Origin: Datnioides undecimradiatus
Taxonomy: Eukaryota; Chordata; Actinopteri; Lobotiformes; Datnioididae
NCBI GenBank assembly: GCA_008933995.1
Contig: WARS01000015.1
Location: 1,850,001 to 1,914,000, forward strand
Length of the DNA: 64,000 nucleotides
Direction: 5' to 3'
Shown: positions 59,226 to 64,000 of the stretch, piece by piece
Layout: the number at the start of each line of letters is the position of its first letter
How positions within the stretch are numbered: position 1 is the first letter of the stretch
Translations under genes and position numbers: made by a program
Notes under the pieces: generated by a model
What the model saw: the letters and a program-made list of their open reading frames with translations, nothing else
What the model was told of the DNA's origin: nothing
The model's database searches: none

Positions 59226-62200
59226 ATGTGGTTTATATGACTAAGGTGCGTGTAGTACGTGTATGTCTTTCTTCACTTTACCTTCCTGGAAGGGCAGAGA
59301 TTATTTTTGTTCCGCCAAAGATCCAAAATTAAATGTGTCAAGTTATACACTATATACAGAAACGGACTGTTTACAAGTAGGTCAAGTCAAGTGAGTGACT
59401 ATTTCCTTATTCCATTTGAAGACACTGATATGTTTTGTGTGTGTGTGTGTAGTGCGGGGAGATGAGTCGTTGTAGGCAATATTAAAAATTATTGTTTGGT
59501 AAACAATCAGCGCTTGCAGCCTTCATCTAAAATATACAAATATATCACTGCCATGATAATAACTATAGAGCAGACATAATGATTGATGGTGTGACCCTCC
59601 TGCAGCTACTAATTTCATTGATTAATGCTCATGTATGCAAACTGGGCTTTGCACCATGTCACTGGATGTCTGGTTTATTAATTTATGATACAGGTAAGTG
59701 TTTATTTATTTTAGAACTTGTGTAGATGGTTACCCAGTTTATGAATTGGTGTTCTATTAAAGTTTTCCAAAAGTGCCTCAGGCTAGAAGTATGTTGCAAA
59801 TTATACATTAGGCGATCTGTGTGAGTGCGTGTGGTTGTGCACATTTATGTATTTGATAGTCTTCACCCAACTTCTTTCTTCTCACTTGACTTCTTTCTCA
59901 TACATCATGCACCTTTTAAAGAGCCCCAAGTGTAATGACCCTGACCAGCAGCTCTAATGCCAATTTAACGTGTTATATGTGCTGTGTTTAATCTGTACGT
60001 GTACCTGTAACGTGTAATCATTGTGCAGTTTGGAAGAAAGAAGCCAGGAAGTTACTGGTCTCAGTCAAAGAATAGCATGACATATTACAAACCATCAAAC
60101 TGTTTGTATTTATTATTATTTTATGTATTATTTACATATAACAAAACTTTTTTCTTCTTTTTTTTAATTAACATTTTGATCACAGTAATGACTTAACTTT
60201 TTAAGCACCCTCAAAGGCCACCAAGCATATTATCTATGTTCAAGTGGGGCAGTTGTCTTAAAAGTCTTGTTTGTGTTTTATGAAGTGGGCTGTATGAACT
60301 ACAGATAAACTTGCTTTTTGTCAAGGGAACCTGGTGGCTTTGGAGAGATCTACGTAATAGTCTCAGTCAATTGGAAAGGTAAAGTATTTAAATTACTCCT
60401 GCTGCCCTTCAAAGTGGGGGCCTGCTGAAAGCCATCTACTATGGGTAATACAGTGATTATGGATAATAACCTCATTCAACCCCAATTCACATGTAATGGT
60501 TTTTCTGACATGTTGCATTTTCACTGTAACATATTATTTACAACGCAATCAAATTCCAAGAAATTTGTTCTGAAGTTTGAAAGCAACTGGGACTAACAGG
60601 GATATTATGAAAAAAAAAGTTTCCCTCCACTAATTCGCTAATAATGAGCCACATACTGTTTATATGAGATTCATGTATGCATCATTTTTTAATATTTTCT
60701 ATGTCTGATGGCCTGAAAACATTTTCTGAATGCAGACAGAGATTTATCGCTGAATGAAGAGTGGAATTCTCACTGTTATGAATGAGCTGGAAAATACATG
60801 ATTCATCATGGAGCCGCTTTACAAAAGTTGCTCATTGAATTAAATCCTTTGAGTTGGCTCTCTTCCTTGATGTCCACCTTGGGATTACTTTTGTGCTATT
60901 TTCAGAAGAAATTGAAGTGGGTTACTTTTCTGAACATCCTCTGATTTTTGGGTAAAGTTCTATACATCATTCAATATAAACATTCGTATTATATATAGCT
61001 GCCCTAGAGTTTCCTGCTAAATTATGACATAATGTCATATCATATTATCTACTGTATATTGTGTGTGATACCTGTATTGTTACTGCCAGGTGCAGTGCTA
61101 GAGGTAGATCATGTCACAGAACAAAGTGAATGTTCAGTGTTGTCAGCTAGTAAAAGTCGGGGGAAGCTCTGACATTGTCTGCTATGATCCGAATAGCCGT
61201 GGCAAGCTGGTTACCCTTCGTCATGGCTGCCACATCCATCAGCACAGAGTCATCACCTGGCCTGCTGCCATGTGTCTGCGCTCTCATTGCCAGCGCAATC
61301 TGTTAAAAAGGAATGAAGGATTGGGAATGATCCCGGCGCCTGGTGCCCACCGCAAACAATGTCATTGGACCCTACTATAAATATTGATGTTATTACTTGT
61401 CATATAAGGCTGGTAGCACATTTCTGAAATCAATCCTGCTTCATGTGCTCAGATTCATCCATCCTGGCTGTCCAGTGTTTGTTGTTTTTGTTGACTTTCT
61501 TAATTTCTTGCTATTGACTTTCCTTGGCTTATGAGCAAAGCTGTTTTTACCCGGAGTGCTCTGTCAATAACTATGTGAGATGCAAACATACTGTGTGCAC
61601 AAATACACAAAGCTGTCATCTTAAATAATAACCCGCAATCTCATTTAAGTCTGCCAATTAGCATTCAGTGAAACCCAGGCTTAGTCATATCTGTAAACAA
61701 ACCTTTGATCAACCCTGTACATGACTGTGCATAATAATATAGCAGGCTGTGTGCATAATTACAGTACACAGCAACACTATCACTAGTTTGATTCACAGTC
61801 ATTGTAAAAAATGTGGCTATATGCAATAAATATCTGAATGTAAAATGACATCAGGTTTTTTTTTTGTGGGTAAATGCTATTTGCAGTTATCAACCAACCT
61901 GCTACAGTATATGACGGATAGCAGGCTAGACTGCCAAGGTAAACAGCATCTCTCTCCCTGTCTAGATTTGCAATAATGTTCCACAAAGGAGTGGAGGGGT
62001 AATGGATAATGTTAATCAATGAGGACAGTTCATTTTGGCAGCAGTACTCTCGAGTTTAAAGCGTCTTGCATCATTGCCGCTGACATGAGCTGATTTGCAC
62101 AATTACGGTGTTTTGTGGGATGTGAGCGAGAAAAGTGAAAATCTTATTTGGGCCGAAACATTATTTGTTTCTGTTTCCATCAGCACTGACAAAAGGGAGC

Positions 62201-64000
62201 GCTTCATCAGGTGTTACTCTTTCTCAGGTCGGTCTGGATGGCTGTATTCCAAGGGCTGAAGGGAAGGACCGATCACATAAGTGTGCAGCTTCCTCTCATT
62301 TCTTATCTGTCTGTTTTAGGGTCAGAATATATCCTGGGATTTCAGCCAGAGTGTAAGTGAGGCTCCTACACATATAGAGCAAATGCACAAGCGCACACAC
62401 ACACACACATGCACGCTGGTTGTGCAGTGCACAAACATGTACACAGAGACGCGTGCTGCCTCCAGCTAAGTCACTGTGGGAGTTCATAGCATGCACATGA
62501 TTTGACATTAATCTTTAAAGTAGATTAACGGGGAAATTGCATGGCCTTGCAGCTGACCCAGTCCTCTTGGGATGACTAACCTATGCCCTTGTACATTCAG
62601 GGTAAGGCCTCTTAAATAACGAGCATCCTTACCTTACCCTACCTGTTTGTGCTCGTGCAAGATCCCTGTTCCAACAACAGCACACTATTATTTTAATACA
62701 CCCCTGTGTTTCAAATGGGCTTTCACCCCATCCCCCACTCTCTTCAGCATTGCCGTTCCTCTGAAATAAAATGGACGCTGATGATTGGATTCCACATTAA
62801 ACCTGCCGAGCTGGAAAGAGAATTAGATAAAGCATCATTCTGGAGACCAGAGGTAAACATGACAAATTTAAGTCATTCCATTTTTCTTCTCCTGCCCTCA
62901 GCGTGCATGGCAAAGTTCTTTATGGGGTCCATTCGTGAGGGTCATGTGAGGTGTGAAACACTGTCCTTCCATCTTTGCACTTCCCTTTGTTCACATATCA
63001 GCAATTTACTTATACTTGCTCAATTGAAACTGGTTCAGTTTTGATATGACAAAATGCAAGTGTTAAGTAGCACCGCACTATACTGTAATTATACATTTAT
63101 GAATAATGGCAGATGCTAATTTAAAGTTGGGTCAAACAGTTTTCTTTTTCGAAATGTAATCAGTGAAGTAAATTTTTCAGTATACAGTGCAATAACACTC
63201 TCCACACTCCCCATCCCAAAAGGGCCTATTTAACAAATGAGTGTTGACATACATCATTCCCCCACATCAGTAGTTTATATTGGTCATTAATTTTCTAAAT
63301 GGTCCATCTAACGATTCTCAGTAATGTCGTTTTTTTAATAAAACAAAGACATTAAATTCTCCAAAACCCACTGTTGTGTTTGGTTTTAAACATGTTAAAC
63401 AAAGCTTGAATACTTTTTTTTTTTTTCAGATTTACCCCCCCAAAATAATGGCCAACCAGTTGCAAACTCTTGCTCCTCAAACGAGAGCGATCTTTTTTTT
63501 TAGGTCACGATCAGAAGCAGTCTCGATTACATTCTGTTCTGCTGATTTCTGCAGAGATGACTGTGGGCTTTTTGAAATAAATCCGTGCACTGGCAGTATT
63601 GCAAAACATGAATCTGTTACACGGTAAAAGTATAAGTTCTACACAAGGTCAGTCTCTCTTACTGTTTGCCTACATTCACTCTTTTTTTCATTTGGTCCAC
63701 CTCCACTTTTTTTTCCCAAACTATTTGCCTGCACAGGCTTGTCGTTGGCTGTATAACTTGTAAGTCCCATTCTGTTTTACCTTTGAGGCACTGCGAAAAC
63801 TTCAAAAGGTGTGTTTGAAAAATCATTTAACTTTCACTCACTTTAAGAGAACTCTTCTGCCTCTGGCACTGATTTTTTTTTTTTTTTTAGAGGCCGCTGA
63901 GGATTGAAAGTGAGAGCCGAACTTTTGAGCTTTGTGCCGTAACAAATGACAACAGCGACGGTAAAAAGCAAAATTCGACTCCGAAGTCAAACGCTGGACC
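59226..64000. other. Non-coding DNA upstream of cox7c
   Basis: No exon or RNA gene is supported on either strand. Simple repeats include a GT run at 59436-59451, an A/T-rich stretch at 60110-60175, a CA run at 62394-62409 and T runs near 63413-63427 and 63871-63888. A FOX-like plus TCF/LEF-like word pair lies at 61692-61710. Confidence 0.65.
61692..61710 (+). promoter_or_regulatory. Adjacent FOX-like and TCF/LEF-like words
   Basis: TGTAAACA at 61692-61699 is a forkhead consensus, and CCTTTGATC at 61702-61710 is a TCF/LEF consensus. Both are exact but short; function is not shown. Confidence 0.3.

Noticed and set aside
61111-61380. 89-aa plus-strand open frame upstream of cox7c
   Set aside because: Normal-looking composition, but no domain, no promoter or poly(A) context and no related exon nearby.
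1-64000. CRISPR array, prokaryotic operon, integrated virus or intact transposon
   Set aside because: No regularly spaced identical repeats, no long intronless genes of such systems and no recognisable reverse transcriptase or transposase frame on either strand.

Overview
This is a stretch of a vertebrate nuclear genome, almost certainly a ray-finned (teleost, probably percomorph) fish. It has intron-split genes with GT-AG junctions, many CA/GT, GA and mononucleotide microsatellites, short introns of about 70-2000 bp, and long non-coding spacers. Three protein-coding genes can be rebuilt completely, and their exons join in frame with no break. No RNA gene, intact transposon, CRISPR array or bacterial-type operon could be supported.

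Layout: 1-2560 is non-coding DNA upstream of ccnh, with three POU octamers and simple repeats. 2583-6990 is ccnh (cyclin H), plus strand: a non-coding first exon and nine coding exons giving 319 residues. About 7100-30550 is rasa1 (p120 RasGAP), minus strand, tail to tail with ccnh: 25 coding exons give 1045 residues with the full order SH2-SH3-SH2-PH-C2-RasGAP and an intact arginine finger. 30551-31300 is the rasa1 5' region, holding a dense cluster of GCTAGC/GCTAAC words. 31390-56950 is a 25.6 kb spacer with no supportable exon, rich in microsatellites and with a few stretches that look like regulatory DNA. 56955-59150 is cox7c (cytochrome c oxidase subunit 7C), minus strand: two coding exons (63 residues) and a third, 3'UTR-only exon. 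59220-64000 is non-coding again.

The order and relative orientation cox7c-rasa1-ccnh match the human 5q14.3 block COX7C-RASA1-CCNH, so this is a conserved syntenic segment, far shorter here than I recall it being in human. The three genes are functionally unrelated: CDK-activating kinase/TFIIH, Ras signal termination, and respiratory complex IV.

I found no undescribed biological system. The most useful second-look items are: GCTAGC/GCTAAC word clusters at the 5' ends of all three genes; a TTTA microsatellite acting as the polypyrimidine tract of rasa1 exon 10; an open frame running from rasa1 intron 1 into the first SH2 exon; a strong hairpin pair in rasa1 intron 1; a short uORF that ends at the ccnh exon 1 splice site; and several candidate enhancer-like segments.
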